Made by a program: the position numbers and the translations under genes
Assembly: GCF_036084755.1 (NCBI RefSeq)
Contig: NZ_CP107968.1
Coordinates: 1,664,501-1,728,500, forward strand
DNA: 64,000 nt
From: Streptomyces sp. NBC_00370
Lineage (GTDB): Bacteria > Actinomycetota > Actinomycetes > Streptomycetales > Streptomycetaceae
Reading direction: 5' to 3'
The notes under the pieces: model-generated
Told to the model about the DNA's origin: nothing
The model's input: the letters and a program-made list of their open reading frames with translations, nothing else
The model's database searches: none
Shown: in pieces, positions 47,468 through 60,079 of the stretch
Layout of the letters: each line of letters starts with the position of its first letter
How positions within the stretch are numbered: position 1 is the first letter of the stretch

Positions 47468-48733
47468 TTACCGGTCGAGCCGGCGGGCCAGCTCCGCACC
47501 GATGTCGCCGAGCGCGACGGGCCCCTGCTCGCCGCTCTCCATGTCCTTGAGCTGGACCACGCCGTCGGCGAGATCGCGCTCGCCCGCCACGAGCGTGTAG
47601 CGGGCGCCGGACCTGTTGGCGTCCTTCATGGCGCCCTTCAGTCCCTTCGTGCCGAAACTGAAGTCGGCGGCGATCCCCACCCTGCGCAGTTCGGTGACGG
47701 CGGCGAACAGCACACGCCGCGCCTCCTCACCGAGCGCGATCGCGAACACGCTGGTGGCGGAGGGCAGTTGGAGCGTGATCCCCTCGGCCTCCAGCGCCAG
47801 GACCGTACGGTCGACACCCAGCGCCCAGCCGACCGACGGCAGCGCGGGGCCGCCGATCATCTCGGAGAGCCCGTCGTAACGGCCGCCGCCGCCCACCGCC
47901 GACTGCGCGCCGAGACCGTCGTGGACGAACTCGAAGGTGGTGCGGGTGTAGTAGTCGAGGCCGCGGACGAGCCGCGCGTCGTCCTCGTACGCGACGCCCG
48001 CAGCGCCCAGCAGTTCGCGCACCTCTTCGTGGTACGCCTTGCACGCGTCGCACAGATAGTCGCGGAGCAGCGGCGCTTCGGCGAGTTGACGCTGCACGTC
48101 GGGGCGCTTGTCGTCGAGGACCCGGAGCGGGTTGATCTCGATCCGGCGGCGGGTCTCCTCGTCGAGGTCGAGTCCGCGCAGGAAGCCCTGGAGCGCTTCG
48201 CGGTAGACGGGCCTGCAGACCTTGTCACCCAGCGAGTTGAGCAGGATGCGGAAGGTGCGCAGTCCGAGCGAGCGGTACGCCTGGTCGGCCAGGATGATCA
48301 ACTCGGCGTCGAGCGCGGGGTCCTCGGCGCCGATCGCCTCGGCGCCCACCTGGGAGAAGTGCCGGTAGCGGCCCTTCTGCGGGCGCTCGTAGCGGTAGTA
48401 CGAGCCGGAGTACCAGAGCTTGACCGGCAGCCTGCCCGCCTTGTGGAGGTTGGCCTCCAGCGCGGCGCGCAGCACGGAAGCCGTGCCCTCGGGGCGCAGC
48501 GCGAGCTTGTCGCCGCCCTTGGTCTCGAAGGCGTACATCTCCTTGCTGACGATGTCGGTGGACTCGCCGACACCGCGCGCGAACAGCTCCACGTTCTCGA
48601 AGCCGGGGGTCTCCACATAGCCGTAGCCGGAGTTCCTGAGCGGCGCCGAGATCGCCTCGCGTACCGCGAGGAACGTCGCGGACTCGGGCGGGAGCAGGTC
48701 GTAGGTGCCCTTGGGGGCCTGGAAAGTACTCAT
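47468..48733 (-). CDS. hisS: Histidine-tRNA ligase
   Basis: This 421-aa class II synthetase begins [17 protein letters not shown]. It has motif 2 in [23 protein letters not shown], the histidine-specific [15 protein letters not shown] and [14 protein letters not shown] segments, and a C-terminal anticodon-binding domain ([21 protein letters not shown]). ATG 48733 is right for the family. It follows the MBL hydrolase gene by 13 bp. Confidence 0.97.
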   Translation of the reverse strand: MSTFQAPKGTYDLLPPESATFLAVREAISAPLRNSGYGYVETPGFENVELFARGVGESTDIVSKEMYAFETKGGDKLALRPEGTASVLRAALEANLHKAGRLPVKLWYSGSYYRYERPQKGRYRHFSQVGAEAIGAEDPALDAELIILADQAYRSLGLRTFRILLNSLGDKVCRPVYREALQGFLRGLDLDEETRRRIEINPLRVLDDKRPDVQRQLAEAPLLRDYLCDACKAYHEEVRELLGAAGVAYEDDARLVRGLDYYTRTTFEFVHDGLGAQSAVGGGGRYDGLSEMIGGPALPSVGWALGVDRTVLALEAEGITLQLPSATSVFAIALGEEARRVLFAAVTELRRVGIAADFSFGTKGLKGAMKDANRSGARYTLVAGERDLADGVVQLKDMESGEQGPVALGDIGAELARRLDR

Positions 48734-48746
48734 GGGGATCGCTGCG

Positions 48747-49466
48747 TCACATTCCTCGTAGCGGCCGGGCGCTCGCTCCGCCGTCGCCGGCGGTCGCCGC
48801 TTCCCGCAGATACGGGTTGGCGGTGCGCTCCTGGCCGATGGTCGTCTGGGGGCCGTGGCCCGACAGCACCACGGTCGAGTCGTCGAGCGGCAGGCACACG
48901 CGGGCCAGCGACTCGAACAGCTCGGCCTGGTCGCCGCCGGGCAGATCGGTGCGTCCGACGGAGCCGGCGAACAGCAGATCACCGGAGAACAGCAGCGGCG
49001 GGATGTCCCCCGCCGTGTCCTCGGGCAGTCCGAAGGTCACCGACCCCTTGGTATGGCCGGGCGCATGCGAGACGGCGAGGTCGAGCCCCGCCAGCCGCAG
49101 CCGTGCGCCGTCGGTCAGTTCCCTGATGTCGTCCGGCTCCCCCACGGTCAGCTCGCCCATGAGCGGCATGCCGATCGAGCGGCCGATCCCCTTCTCGGGG
49201 TCGCTCATCATGTAGCGGTCGGCGGGGTGGATCCAGGCCGGTACGTCATGGGCACCGCAGACGGGGACGACCGAGGCGACATGGTCGATGTGGCCGTGCG
49301 TGAGGACGACGGCGACCGGCTTGAGCCGGTGCTTGCGCACCGCGTCGGCGACGCCCTGGGCGGCCTGGTGGCCCGGGTCGATGATCACGCACTCCTCGCC
49401 CGCGGCGGGGGCGACCAGATAACAATTGGTCCCCCAGGCCCCGGCGGGGAACCCGGCAATGAGCAC
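48747..49466 (-). CDS. MBL-fold metal hydrolase (glyoxalase II-like)
   Basis: This 239-aa protein has the metallo-beta-lactamase motif [10 protein letters not shown], the [10 protein letters not shown] ligand His, the bridging Asp in [17 protein letters not shown], and the last His in [11 protein letters not shown]. It resembles hydroxyacylglutathione hydrolase-like proteins found next to hisS in actinobacteria. Actinobacteria use mycothiol, so the physiological thioester is uncertain. The start is GTG 49466. It is the first gene of the minus-strand run toward hisS. Confidence 0.93.
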   Translation of the reverse strand: MLIAGFPAGAWGTNCYLVAPAAGEECVIIDPGHQAAQGVADAVRKHRLKPVAVVLTHGHIDHVASVVPVCGAHDVPAWIHPADRYMMSDPEKGIGRSIGMPLMGELTVGEPDDIRELTDGARLRLAGLDLAVSHAPGHTKGSVTFGLPEDTAGDIPPLLFSGDLLFAGSVGRTDLPGGDQAELFESLARVCLPLDDSTVVLSGHGPQTTIGQERTANPYLREAATAGDGGASARPLRGM

Positions 49467-49625
49467 AATCGTCCCTTTTTGTTGTCCGGCAGGTCCGTGC
49501 CCGCGAGGAGATCGCGGCAGATCAAAGCCTACCGGCGCTGCTCATTCCACAGCTAACCCATATACCGTACGGGGCTAGTCCTGTGACATGCCGACGATCA
49601 TGCCGACCCACGAGGAGAAGACCCG

Positions 49626-50423
49626 GTGGCCAACAACGACCAGCGGCGGCGGGAACTCGCCCGCAAGAAGTTCGAGCGCCAGCAGCAGCGCCGGGCCGAG
49701 GCACGGCGGAAGGCGAAGCGGCGCAACATCGTCATCGCCTCGGTGCTGGCCGTGGTGGTGCTGGCCGGCGGCGCCGCGTACGCGTCGGTGGGCCTGTCGG
49801 ACGACGACAAGACCGACACGGCGGCGAAGCCGTCGGCGCCGCCGTCGCCCGTGCCGTCCCCCTCGGCGAGCGAGAGCGCACCGCCCGAACCGAAGATGAC
49901 GGTCGACAAGACGGCCAAGTACACGATGTCGCTCAAGACGAACCAGGGTGACATCGCCATCGCCATGGACGCGGCGAAGACCCCGCACACCGTCAACTCG
50001 TTCAAGGCGCTCGCCGACAAGAAGTACTTCGACAAGACGAAGTGCCACCGGCTGACGACGTCCGGCATCTTCGTGCTCCAGTGCGGCGACCCGAAGGGCG
50101 ACGGCTCGGGCGGCCCCGGCTACACCATCCCCGACGAGAACCTCACGGCGCTCGGCAAGGCCGCTGCCGACGGCACGGTGACCTTCCCCGCGGGGACGGT
50201 CGCGATGGCCAACACCGGCCAGCCGCACACCGGTGGCAGCCAGTTCTTCCTGGTCTACAAGGACACCAAGCTGCCGCCCACGTACACCCCGTTCGGGACG
50301 ATGGACGCGGCCGGTCTGCAGACCGTGAAGGACGTGGCGAAGGCCGGCGTCACCGGCGGCAGCGGTGACGGTGCGCCCAAGAAGGCCGTCACCATCTCGA
50401 AGGCCACCGTCGACAAGGCGTAA
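49626..50423 (+). CDS. Membrane-anchored cyclophilin-type peptidyl-prolyl isomerase
   Basis: This 265-aa protein has a highly basic cytoplasmic N-terminus (residues 1-33). A membrane anchor follows at residues 35-55 (NIVIASVLAVVVLAGGAAYA), then a Ser/Pro linker (65-88), then an extracytoplasmic cyclophilin domain. Typical segments are TPHTVNSFKALADKKYFD, CHRLTTSGIFVLQCGDPKGDG and NTGQPHTGGSQFFLVY. It probably assists folding of exported proteins. GTG 49626 is preceded by GAGGAG. Confidence 0.93.
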   Translation: MANNDQRRRELARKKFERQQQRRAEARRKAKRRNIVIASVLAVVVLAGGAAYASVGLSDDDKTDTAAKPSAPPSPVPSPSASESAPPEPKMTVDKTAKYTMSLKTNQGDIAIAMDAAKTPHTVNSFKALADKKYFDKTKCHRLTTSGIFVLQCGDPKGDGSGGPGYTIPDENLTALGKAAADGTVTFPAGTVAMANTGQPHTGGSQFFLVYKDTKLPPTYTPFGTMDAAGLQTVKDVAKAGVTGGSGDGAPKKAVTISKATVDKA

Positions 50424-50573
50424 CCAGCCGAATTTCAGCCGTGCTGAGTGCGGACAGCCGGTCGCCCTGTCACTTAGATTGGCGTTGTGCAGGGCGGGCG
50501 CTGCCCGCCCCAGGAAACTGTGGACGATGCCCGGGGGCCAACTCCCCGGCGGGCATCAGGTGGAGGAGGCGCT

Positions 50574-51803
50574 GTGAGCAGCGACCCGTGGGGCCGTGTC
50601 GACGAGACAGGCACCGTGTACGTGCGTACGGCCGAGGGCGAGCAGGTCGTCGGATCCTGGCAGGCCGGCTCTCCGGACGAGGCCCTGGCCTATTTCGAGC
50701 GCAAGTACGAGGGCCTGGTCGTCGAGATCGGGTTGCTCGAAAAGCGGGTGAAGACCACCGACCTGTCCGCGAAGGACGCGACGGCGGCCATCGATCATCT
50801 GCGCGGGCAGATCGACGAACACCACGCGGTGGGTGACCTCGACGCGCTGCGGCAGCGCCTCGACGGCCTGGTCGCGACGGTCGAAGCGCGCCGTGAGGAG
50901 CGCAAGGCACAGCGCGCCAAGCAGACCGATGAGGCGAAGGTCGCCAAGGAGGCGCTGGTCGTCGAGGCCGAGGAGCTGGCGCAGAGCGACCAGTGGCGGG
51001 CCGCCGGTGAGCGGCTGCGGGCGCTGGTGGACATCTGGAAGGGCCTGCCGAGGCTGGACCGGAAGTCCGACGACGAGCTGTGGCACCGCTTCTCGCACGC
51101 GCGCTCCGCCTTCTCCAAGCGGCGCAAGGCCCACTTCGCCGCGCTCGACGCGCAGCGCGAGGAGGCACGGCAGGCCAAGGAGAAGCTGGTCACCGAGGCC
51201 GAGGCGCTGTCCGGGTCCACCGACTGGGGTGCCACGGCGGCGCGTTACCGCGAGCTGATGACGGACTGGAAGGCGGCGGGCCGCGCCCAGCGCGAGGCCG
51301 AGGACGACCTGTGGAACCGCTTCCGCGGTGCCCAGGACGTCTTCTTCGCCGCACGCGGCGAGGTCTTCGCCGAGCGGGACGCCGAGCAGACCGAGAATCT
51401 GAAGCTCAAGGAGGAGCTGGCCGTCGAGGCCGAGCGCCTGCTGCCGGTGAAGGATCTCAAGTCGGCCAGGGCCGCTTTCCGTGCCATCAACGAGCGCTGG
51501 GAGGCGATCGGGCATGTGCCGCGCGACGCCAGGCCCAAGGTCGAGGGCCGGATGCAGACCGTGGAGCGGGCGCTGCAGGAGTCCGAGGAGAACGAGTGGC
51601 GCCGGACGAACCCGGAGGCGCGGGCCCGCGCCGAGGGTCTGACCGGTCAGCTGCAGGCCGCCGTCGACAAGCTGCGTACGCAGATCGACGCGGCGCGCGC
51701 GCAGGGCAACAACTCCCGGGCGGACAAGCTCGCCAAGGAGCTGGAGGGCCGGCAGGCGCTGCTCGACCAGGCGCTGAAGGGCTTGCAGGAGTTCGGCGGC
51801 TGA
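50574..51803 (+). CDS. DUF349 repeat protein
   Basis: This 409-aa, highly charged, nearly all-helical protein contains repeated DUF349 units with the pattern W...(L)W..F..A.D..F: DELWHRFSHARSAFSKRRKAH, DDLWNRFRGAQDVFFAARGEV and NERWEAIGHVPRDARPKVEG. The N-terminal segment begins SSDPWGRVDETGTVYVRTAEG, and coiled-coil parts link the units. GTG 50574 has GGAGG 6 nt upstream. It converges on relA and shares a terminator with it. The function of DUF349 proteins is poorly defined. Confidence 0.9.
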   Translation: MSSDPWGRVDETGTVYVRTAEGEQVVGSWQAGSPDEALAYFERKYEGLVVEIGLLEKRVKTTDLSAKDATAAIDHLRGQIDEHHAVGDLDALRQRLDGLVATVEARREERKAQRAKQTDEAKVAKEALVVEAEELAQSDQWRAAGERLRALVDIWKGLPRLDRKSDDELWHRFSHARSAFSKRRKAHFAALDAQREEARQAKEKLVTEAEALSGSTDWGATAARYRELMTDWKAAGRAQREAEDDLWNRFRGAQDVFFAARGEVFAERDAEQTENLKLKEELAVEAERLLPVKDLKSARAAFRAINERWEAIGHVPRDARPKVEGRMQTVERALQESEENEWRRTNPEARARAEGLTGQLQAAVDKLRTQIDAARAQGNNSRADKLAKELEGRQALLDQALKGLQEFGG

Positions 51804-51825
51804 CGCGACGTCCCAGATGTGCGAG

Positions 51826-51858
51826 GGCGGCCCCGGAGCGTGAAGCTCCGGGGCCGCC
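51826..51858. terminator. Bidirectional terminator between the DUF349 gene and relA
   Basis: A 14-bp perfect stem (51826-51839 and 51845-51858) has a 5-nt loop and a short T-rich flank (TTCGTGTT). It lies between the two converging stops. Confidence 0.85.
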
Positions 51859-51879
51859 TTCGTGTTCGGCTGGTGGGCG

Positions 51880-54534
<2,655 letters not shown>

Positions 54535-54637
54535 GAGCGCTCCTCGTGCGGATCCGGGTCCCCCGGTCAGGCCCGAACCTCCATGGTATCGACCCTGGGC
54601 ATTCCGCTCGCCCCGGGACTGGAGGGATTACACAACA

Positions 54638-54674
54638 CAGGACGGGCGCCCGGTGTTCCCGGGCGCCCGTCCTG
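54638..54674 (-). terminator. apt terminator hairpin
   Basis: A perfect stem of at least 15 bp (54639-54653 and 54659-54673) with a 5-nt loop lies about 20 nt beyond the apt stop. It separates the secDF-apt group from relA. Confidence 0.82.
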
Positions 54675-54692
54675 GTGTGCGTAAGAGATCGG

Positions 54693-55238
54693 TCAGACCG
54701 TGATCAGGGCCTCCAGCGGAGCCCCGCGCAGGGCCGGCTCCAGGCGGGCACGGCCCGCGAGGAAGCCGAGTTCCAGCAGTACGGCGACGCCCACGACCTC
54801 GGCGCCCGCCCGCCTGACCAGCTCAAGGGACGCTTCGGCCGTACCGCCGGTGGCCAGGACGTCGTCGATGACGATGACCCGGTCACCTTCGGCCAGATCC
54901 TCGGCGTGCACCTCGATCTCGGCGCTGCCGTACTCCAGCTCGTACGTCTGCGACAGCGTCGCTCCCGGCAGCTTCCCCGCCTTGCGGACGGGGATGAAGC
55001 CGAGCCCGGCCCTGACGGCGACCGGGGCGGCGAGGATGAACCCGCGCGCCTCCAGACCGACGATCTTCGTGGCGCCCTGCCGGACACACACCTCGGCCAG
55101 CGCGTCGGTGAGCGCGGAGAACGCCTTGGGGTCGGCCAGCAGCGGGGTGATGTCCTTGAACATCACCCCCGGCTTGGGGTAGTCCGAGACGTCACGGATG
55201 CGGCTGAGCAGCAGCTCCCGCGTGCTGTCGTCCGTCAT
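54693..55238 (-). CDS. apt: Adenine phosphoribosyltransferase
   Basis: This 181-aa purine-salvage enzyme makes AMP from adenine and PRPP. The PRPP motif VIVIDDVLATGGTAEA, the base-binding region FILAAPVAVRAGLGFIPVRKAG-like stretch and the start SRIRDVSDYPKPGVMFKDITPLL (in parts) fit the family. ATG 55238 overlaps the secF stop by four bases, the conserved secD-secF-apt-relA order. Confidence 0.96.
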   Translation of the reverse strand: MTDDSTRELLLSRIRDVSDYPKPGVMFKDITPLLADPKAFSALTDALAEVCVRQGATKIVGLEARGFILAAPVAVRAGLGFIPVRKAGKLPGATLSQTYELEYGSAEIEVHAEDLAEGDRVIVIDDVLATGGTAEASLELVRRAGAEVVGVAVLLELGFLAGRARLEPALRGAPLEALITV

Positions 55239-56365
55239 CGGCGCCGCCCCGAGGGCCGCCCGTTGTTGCGGTTGCGGCTGCGCGGTCCGTTGACCGAGCC
55301 GGCGGCGGCGGGAGTCGCACCGGCCGGGTCGTCGTCCGCCGGAGCGTCGTCGTCCGTGCCGTAGTCGGTCTGCTCGATCGACTCGCCCTTGGCCGCTGCG
55401 GCCGCCCGCTTGGCGAACACCCGCTTCTTCAGGGCCTTCATCTGCGGCTCGCTCTCCTTGAGGTCCGCCACCAGCGGGGTGGCGATGAAGATCGAGGAGT
55501 ACGCACCGGCGGCGAGGCCGACGAACAGGGCCAGCGAGATGTCGTTCAGCGTGCCGGCACCGAGGAGGCCGCCGCCGATGAACAGCAGACCGGCGACCGG
55601 CAGCAGGGCGACCACCGTGGTGTTGATGGACCGCACCAGGGTGCCGTTGATCGAGCGGTTGGCGACCTCGCTGAAGGTCCAGCGGGACTGCTTGGTGATC
55701 CCCTTCGACTGCTCCTTGAGACTGTCGAAGACGACGACGGTGTCGTAGAGCGAGTAACCGAGAATGGTCAGCAGACCGATCACCGTGCCCGGTGTGACCT
55801 CGAAGCCGACGAGGGCGTAGACACCGACGGTGATGGTGAGGTCGTGGATCAGGGCGACGAGGGCGGCGACGGCCATCCGCCACTCGAAGGCGATGGCCAG
55901 ATAGATCACCACCAGGACCAGGAAGATCCCCAGTCCGGTCCACGCCTTGTTGGCGACCGACTCTCCCCAGCTGGGACCGACCAGGTCGGCGGCGATCTTG
56001 CTCTCCGGGACGTTCAGGTCCTTGGAGAGCTCCGTCGTCACGGCGGCGGAGTTCTGCGGGTTCAGGTCGCTGACCTGGATGCGCAGACCGTCGCTGCCGA
56101 GCTTCTGGACCACGACCTCGTGGCCGGGGGCCGCCGCCTCGGTGTCGGTCTGGGCCTTGGCGACCGAGGTGGTCGTGTGCTGAATGGTGAAGACAGCACC
56201 GCCCTTGAACTCGATGCCCATGTTGAGACCGCGCACCGCCAGGCCGACGATGGCCGTGATGGTGATCAGGATCGAGATCCCGTACCAGATCTTGCGCTTC
56301 CCGACGAAGTCGTAGCCGACCTCGCCACGGTAGAGCCGGGCGCCGAATGCACCGAGTCGCGACAT
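55235..56365 (-). CDS. secF: Protein translocase subunit SecF
   Basis: This 376-aa RND-like membrane protein has six transmembrane helices. The first is near residue 35; a periplasmic loop spans residues 55-140, and a block of five follows (LGIFLVLVVIYLAIAFEW, VYALVGFEVTPGTVIGLLTILGYSLYDTVVVFD in parts). SecF works with SecD to pull exported proteins out using the proton gradient. The C-terminal 70 residues are charged and Pro/Gly-rich. The ATG comes one base after the secD stop. Confidence 0.96.
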   Translation of the reverse strand: MSRLGAFGARLYRGEVGYDFVGKRKIWYGISILITITAIVGLAVRGLNMGIEFKGGAVFTIQHTTTSVAKAQTDTEAAAPGHEVVVQKLGSDGLRIQVSDLNPQNSAAVTTELSKDLNVPESKIAADLVGPSWGESVANKAWTGLGIFLVLVVIYLAIAFEWRMAVAALVALIHDLTITVGVYALVGFEVTPGTVIGLLTILGYSLYDTVVVFDSLKEQSKGITKQSRWTFSEVANRSINGTLVRSINTTVVALLPVAGLLFIGGGLLGAGTLNDISLALFVGLAAGAYSSIFIATPLVADLKESEPQMKALKKRVFAKRAAAAAKGESIEQTDYGTDDDAPADDDPAGATPAAAGSVNGPRSRNRNNGRPSGRRR

Positions 56366-56366
56366 C

Positions 56367-58145
56367 TCACGCCTCCTTCGGGTGGTCGGTGGGGCCGCCG
56401 GTGCGGCGGGAGCGGCGCAGGGGCGGCTTGGCCCCGAGACGCTTCGGGTCGAGACCCGACCACGGGCTGCCGCTGGAGAAGAACTTGGTGCGGGCGAGGA
56501 GCGTCATGACCGGCTTGGTGAAGAAGAACACCACGACCACGTCGAGGATCGTGGTCAGGCCGAGGGTGAACGCGAAGCCCTGCACCTTGCCGACCGTGAC
56601 AAGGAACAGCACGGCTGCGGCGAGGAACGACACGAAGTCGGAGACCAGGACGGTGCGCCGGGCGCGCGGCCAGGCTCGCTCGACGGCGGGACGCAGGGTC
56701 CTGCCCTCTCTGATCTCGTCCCGGATCCGTTCGAAGTACACGATGAACGAGTCCGCCGTAATACCGATGGCGACGATCGCACCGCAGACCGCCGGCAGGT
56801 TCAGCGCGAAGCCGATACCAGGGCCGAGCAGCGACATGATCACGTACGTGAGGATGCCGGAGGTCAGCAGGCTGAGCAGCGCGATCAGCGACAGACCCCG
56901 GTAGTAGGCCACCAGGTAGATGATGACCAGGGCCAGCCCGATGGCGCCCGCGATCAGCCCCGCCTGGAGCTGTTCGGTGCCGAGCGCGGCGGTGACCGTA
57001 CTGACGCTCTCCTCCTTGAAGGACAGCGGCAGCGCGCCGTACGAGAGCACGTTCGCGAGGTCCTGCGCGGACTGCTGGGTGAAGCTGCCGGAGATCTCGG
57101 CGCTGGCGCCGAGGGTCTGGCTCACCGAGGGCGCCGAGACGACGTTGCCGTCCAGCACGATGGCGAACTGGTTCATCGGCTGCTGCTGCTTCGAGAGCTT
57201 CGTCGTGATCGACTGGAACTTCTTCGTGCCGCCACCGGTGAAGTCGAGGGTGACGATCCACATGCCGCGCTGCGGGTCGAGGACGCCCTTGGACTTGGAG
57301 ACGTCGGTGCCTTCGAGCTCGGCCGGGCCGAGGACGTACTTGGCCCACTGCTTGTCCGAGTCCTGACCGCAGGCCACGATCGTGTCCTTGGGCGCTGAGC
57401 TCTGGTTGACCGTGGTGCGCTGGGCCTTGCTCGTGCAGTTGAGGTTCTCGAACTTCTTCTGCAGAGCGGCCGTGGCCGGGTCCGGCGGCGGCGTCGCGGC
57501 CGGCGGGCTGGCCGGGGCGCTCGGGTCGGTCGCACCCGGGGTCGGCGTCGGCGAGGGCGCCTTCTTCAGGGCGCCCGTCACGGCACGGCCCTGGGTGGTG
57601 GCGCTGGACGACGGCGAGGCCTTGTCGCCCGACGTGCCCGCGGAGGACTCGGCGCTCGGCTTGCCGCTCGGGGAGCCGCTGGGCGAACCGGACGGCGACG
57701 CGCTGGGCGAGCCGGACGGCTGGGGCGCCGTCGGGCCGCCGGCGGCGACGGTGAGCACCGGCCGGAAGTACAGCTGGGCCGTCTGGCCGACCTGGTCGCG
57801 GGCCTGCTTCTCGTTCGTCCCCTTGGGGATGTTCACGATGATGTTCTTGGAGCCCTGGGTCTGAACCTCGGCCTCCGAGACACCAAGACCGTTGACACGC
57901 CGGTCGATGATGCTGACCGCCGTATCCATGTTGGTCTTGTTGATCGCGTTCGGCTTGCCCGGCGTGTTCTTCGCCTCGAGCGTGATGCTCGTGCCGCCCG
58001 CGAGGTCGATCCCCAGCCGCGGCGTGACATGACCGGACCAGAACATCCCGCCCGTGAGGGCGACCATGACGATCAGGAACAGTGTCAGGGTGCGGCCCGG
58101 CTTGCCCCGCCCCGCCTGCCTTCGGCCCTTATTAGGTGCTGCCAC
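56367..58145 (-). CDS. secD: Protein translocase subunit SecD
   Basis: This 592-aa partner of SecF has a first transmembrane helix at about residues 22-40 (LTLFLIVMVALTGGMFWSG) followed by GIDLAGGTSITLEAK. The periplasmic P1 domain is interrupted by a Ser/Pro/Gly-rich insertion at about residues 133-223. A C-terminal RND block follows (IYLVAYYRGLSLIALLSLL, AIGITADSFIVYFERIRDEI). The start is GTG 58145. Low-complexity insertions in this loop are a feature of Streptomyces SecD as far as I recall. Confidence 0.95.
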   Translation of the reverse strand: MAAPNKGRRQAGRGKPGRTLTLFLIVMVALTGGMFWSGHVTPRLGIDLAGGTSITLEAKNTPGKPNAINKTNMDTAVSIIDRRVNGLGVSEAEVQTQGSKNIIVNIPKGTNEKQARDQVGQTAQLYFRPVLTVAAGGPTAPQPSGSPSASPSGSPSGSPSGKPSAESSAGTSGDKASPSSSATTQGRAVTGALKKAPSPTPTPGATDPSAPASPPAATPPPDPATAALQKKFENLNCTSKAQRTTVNQSSAPKDTIVACGQDSDKQWAKYVLGPAELEGTDVSKSKGVLDPQRGMWIVTLDFTGGGTKKFQSITTKLSKQQQPMNQFAIVLDGNVVSAPSVSQTLGASAEISGSFTQQSAQDLANVLSYGALPLSFKEESVSTVTAALGTEQLQAGLIAGAIGLALVIIYLVAYYRGLSLIALLSLLTSGILTYVIMSLLGPGIGFALNLPAVCGAIVAIGITADSFIVYFERIRDEIREGRTLRPAVERAWPRARRTVLVSDFVSFLAAAVLFLVTVGKVQGFAFTLGLTTILDVVVVFFFTKPVMTLLARTKFFSSGSPWSGLDPKRLGAKPPLRRSRRTGGPTDHPKEA

Positions 58146-58298
58146 CTTCTCGTTTCTCCCTGTCCAACCGCCCCTCGCCCGGTATGCGCCGGAGCGGCCA
58201 CGAAGTGTTGTGAGGACCTGCCCCCGCAGAAATCGGCAGGGTCCGTGCACCGCTGAGGGCCGCAGGACGGCCCACGGTCGCGGTAGTCGCGGACGGGA

Positions 58299-58811
58299 CT
58301 ACTTCGCGTCGGCCTCGCCGTCGGCCTTGCTGTCCTTGGCGTCGGCCTCGGCCTTCGCGTCGGCCTTGGCGGCCTTCAGCTCGGGCTCGGCGTCGGCCGC
58401 CTCGTCGTCCTCGGGCTTCTTGCCGAGGTCGATCTTGGCCGTGGCAGGGGTGTCGCCGGCCTCGGTCAGGGAAGAAGCGTCGTCGGGGACGATCGCACCG
58501 TCACCCAGAGCGTCTTCCTGGGAGGGGTCTTCGCCGTGGACGATGCGGTTGTACTCCTCGTCGTCCATGACGGCGCCGATGGCGTTCTTGGCGTACACGG
58601 CGTGGACTCCGGGAGCTACCTCAAGGAGGACCATTTCGTCGTGCACCTCCTTGACGGTGGCGTACATGCCCCCGATCGTGCGGACGCCGATGCCGGGCTG
58701 CATGTCGTTGCGCATCGACGCGGCCGCCGCTTGCTTCTTCTTGGCGGACCGGGTCATCAGGAACATGGCCCCGATGAGCACGATGAAGGGGAGGATGGTC
58801 ACGAGACTCAC
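58299..58811 (-). CDS. yajC: Preprotein translocase subunit YajC
   Basis: This 170-aa protein has an N-terminal transmembrane helix (residues 4-20, LVTILPFIVLIGAMFLM), the RSAKKKQAAAASM segment and the MQPGIGVRTIGGMYATVKEV YajC core. The last 80 residues form an acidic, Ala/Asp/Lys-rich tail, longer than in E. coli. YajC associates with SecDF. GTG 58811 is chosen because GGGAGG lies just upstream and homology begins there. The 153-bp spacer to secD holds two small hairpins. Confidence 0.93.
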   Translation of the reverse strand: MSLVTILPFIVLIGAMFLMTRSAKKKQAAAASMRNDMQPGIGVRTIGGMYATVKEVHDEMVLLEVAPGVHAVYAKNAIGAVMDDEEYNRIVHGEDPSQEDALGDGAIVPDDASSLTEAGDTPATAKIDLGKKPEDDEAADAEPELKAAKADAKAEADAKDSKADGEADAK

Positions 58812-58977
58812 GGGAGGGAACTTCCTTCGCACGACCGCGCTTGTCGAACGGCCTTGTATACGGGGGTGGGCACACCGGCCCGGAAGGGCGGCATCGGCGG
58901 AGTCTAAGCGAGTCCGCATCATTGGAACAACGCCCAGCATCGCACCGGGGTTCCTCGGTTGGCGAGAGCGATCTCCG

Positions 58978-60057
58978 TCACGCCCCGAAGAGACCCTGTT
59001 GTCCGCTTGCGCCCGGTGCCTGCTGCGGGGGTGTGAGACCCATATGTGCCCAGGCGGCGGGCGTCGCCACCCGGCCGCGCGGGGTGCGCGCGAGCAGTCC
59101 CTCCCGTACGAGGAAGGGCTCGGCGACCTCTTCGACCGTCTCCCGCTCCTCCCCCACGGCGACCGCGAGGGTCGAAAGTCCCACGGGTCCGCCGCCGAAC
59201 AGCTTCAGCAGCGCCTGGAGCACGGCCCGGTCGAGGCGGTCGAGTCCCCGGGCGTCGACCTCGTAGACCTTGAGGGCCACGGCAGCCACCTCACGGGTGA
59301 TGAAGCCGTCGGCCTTGACCTGCGCGTAGTCCCGTACCCGGCGCAGCAGGCGGTTGGCGATACGGGGGGTGCCCCGGGAGCGTCCGGCGATCTCCGCGGC
59401 GCCCTCGGTGTCGATCTCCAGATCGAGCAGCTGCGCCGAGCGGTGCAGGACCCGCTCCAGCTCCACGCTCTCGTAGAACTCCATGTGCCCGGTGAAGCCG
59501 AACCGGTCGCGCAGCGGCGGCGGCAGCAGCCCGGCCCTGGTGGTGGCGCCTACCAGGGTGAACGGCGGAAGTTCCAGCGGGATGGCGGTCGCCCCGGGGC
59601 CCTTGCCGACGATCACGTCGACCCGGTAGTCCTCCATGGCCATGTAGAGCATTTCCTCGGCGGGCCGCGACATCCGGTGGATCTCGTCGAGGAAGAGGAC
59701 CTCGCCCTCCTGCAGTGAGGAGAGGATCGCGGCGAGATCGCCCGCGTGCTGGATGGCGGGGCCCGAGGTGATCCGGATCGGCGCGTTCATCTCGGCTGCG
59801 ATGATCATGGACAGGGTGGTCTTGCCGAGCCCCGGCGCCCCGGAGAGCAGCACATGGTCGGCGGTCGCGCCGCGCGCGCGGGCCGCCTTGAGCACCAGGT
59901 CGAGCTGTTCCCGGACGCGCTCCTGGCCGACGAACTCGTCGAGCGACTTGGGCCGCAGGGCCGCCTCGACGGCCTGGTCCTCACCGTCGGCCGACGAGCC
60001 GACGAGCCGCTCGGCCTCGTCCGCCGTCGTCTCGCTGCTGCTGTCGTCCCAGCTCAC
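58978..60057 (-). CDS. ruvB: Holliday junction branch migration helicase RuvB
   Basis: This 359-aa AAA+ motor drives branch migration with RuvA. Walker A is [11 protein letters not shown], Walker B is [10 protein letters not shown], the sensor 1 region is [19 protein letters not shown], and the C-terminal winged helix contains [16 protein letters not shown]. Its N-terminal 30 residues are acidic. It follows ruvA by 22 bp in a ruvC-ruvA-ruvB operon; a 166-bp spacer separates it from yajC. Confidence 0.97.
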   Translation of the reverse strand: MSWDDSSSETTADEAERLVGSSADGEDQAVEAALRPKSLDEFVGQERVREQLDLVLKAARARGATADHVLLSGAPGLGKTTLSMIIAAEMNAPIRITSGPAIQHAGDLAAILSSLQEGEVLFLDEIHRMSRPAEEMLYMAMEDYRVDVIVGKGPGATAIPLELPPFTLVGATTRAGLLPPPLRDRFGFTGHMEFYESVELERVLHRSAQLLDLEIDTEGAAEIAGRSRGTPRIANRLLRRVRDYAQVKADGFITREVAAVALKVYEVDARGLDRLDRAVLQALLKLFGGGPVGLSTLAVAVGEERETVEEVAEPFLVREGLLARTPRGRVATPAAWAHMGLTPPQQAPGASGQQGLFGA

Positions 60058-60079
60058 TGAAGTACACCTCGGGGTCGGC

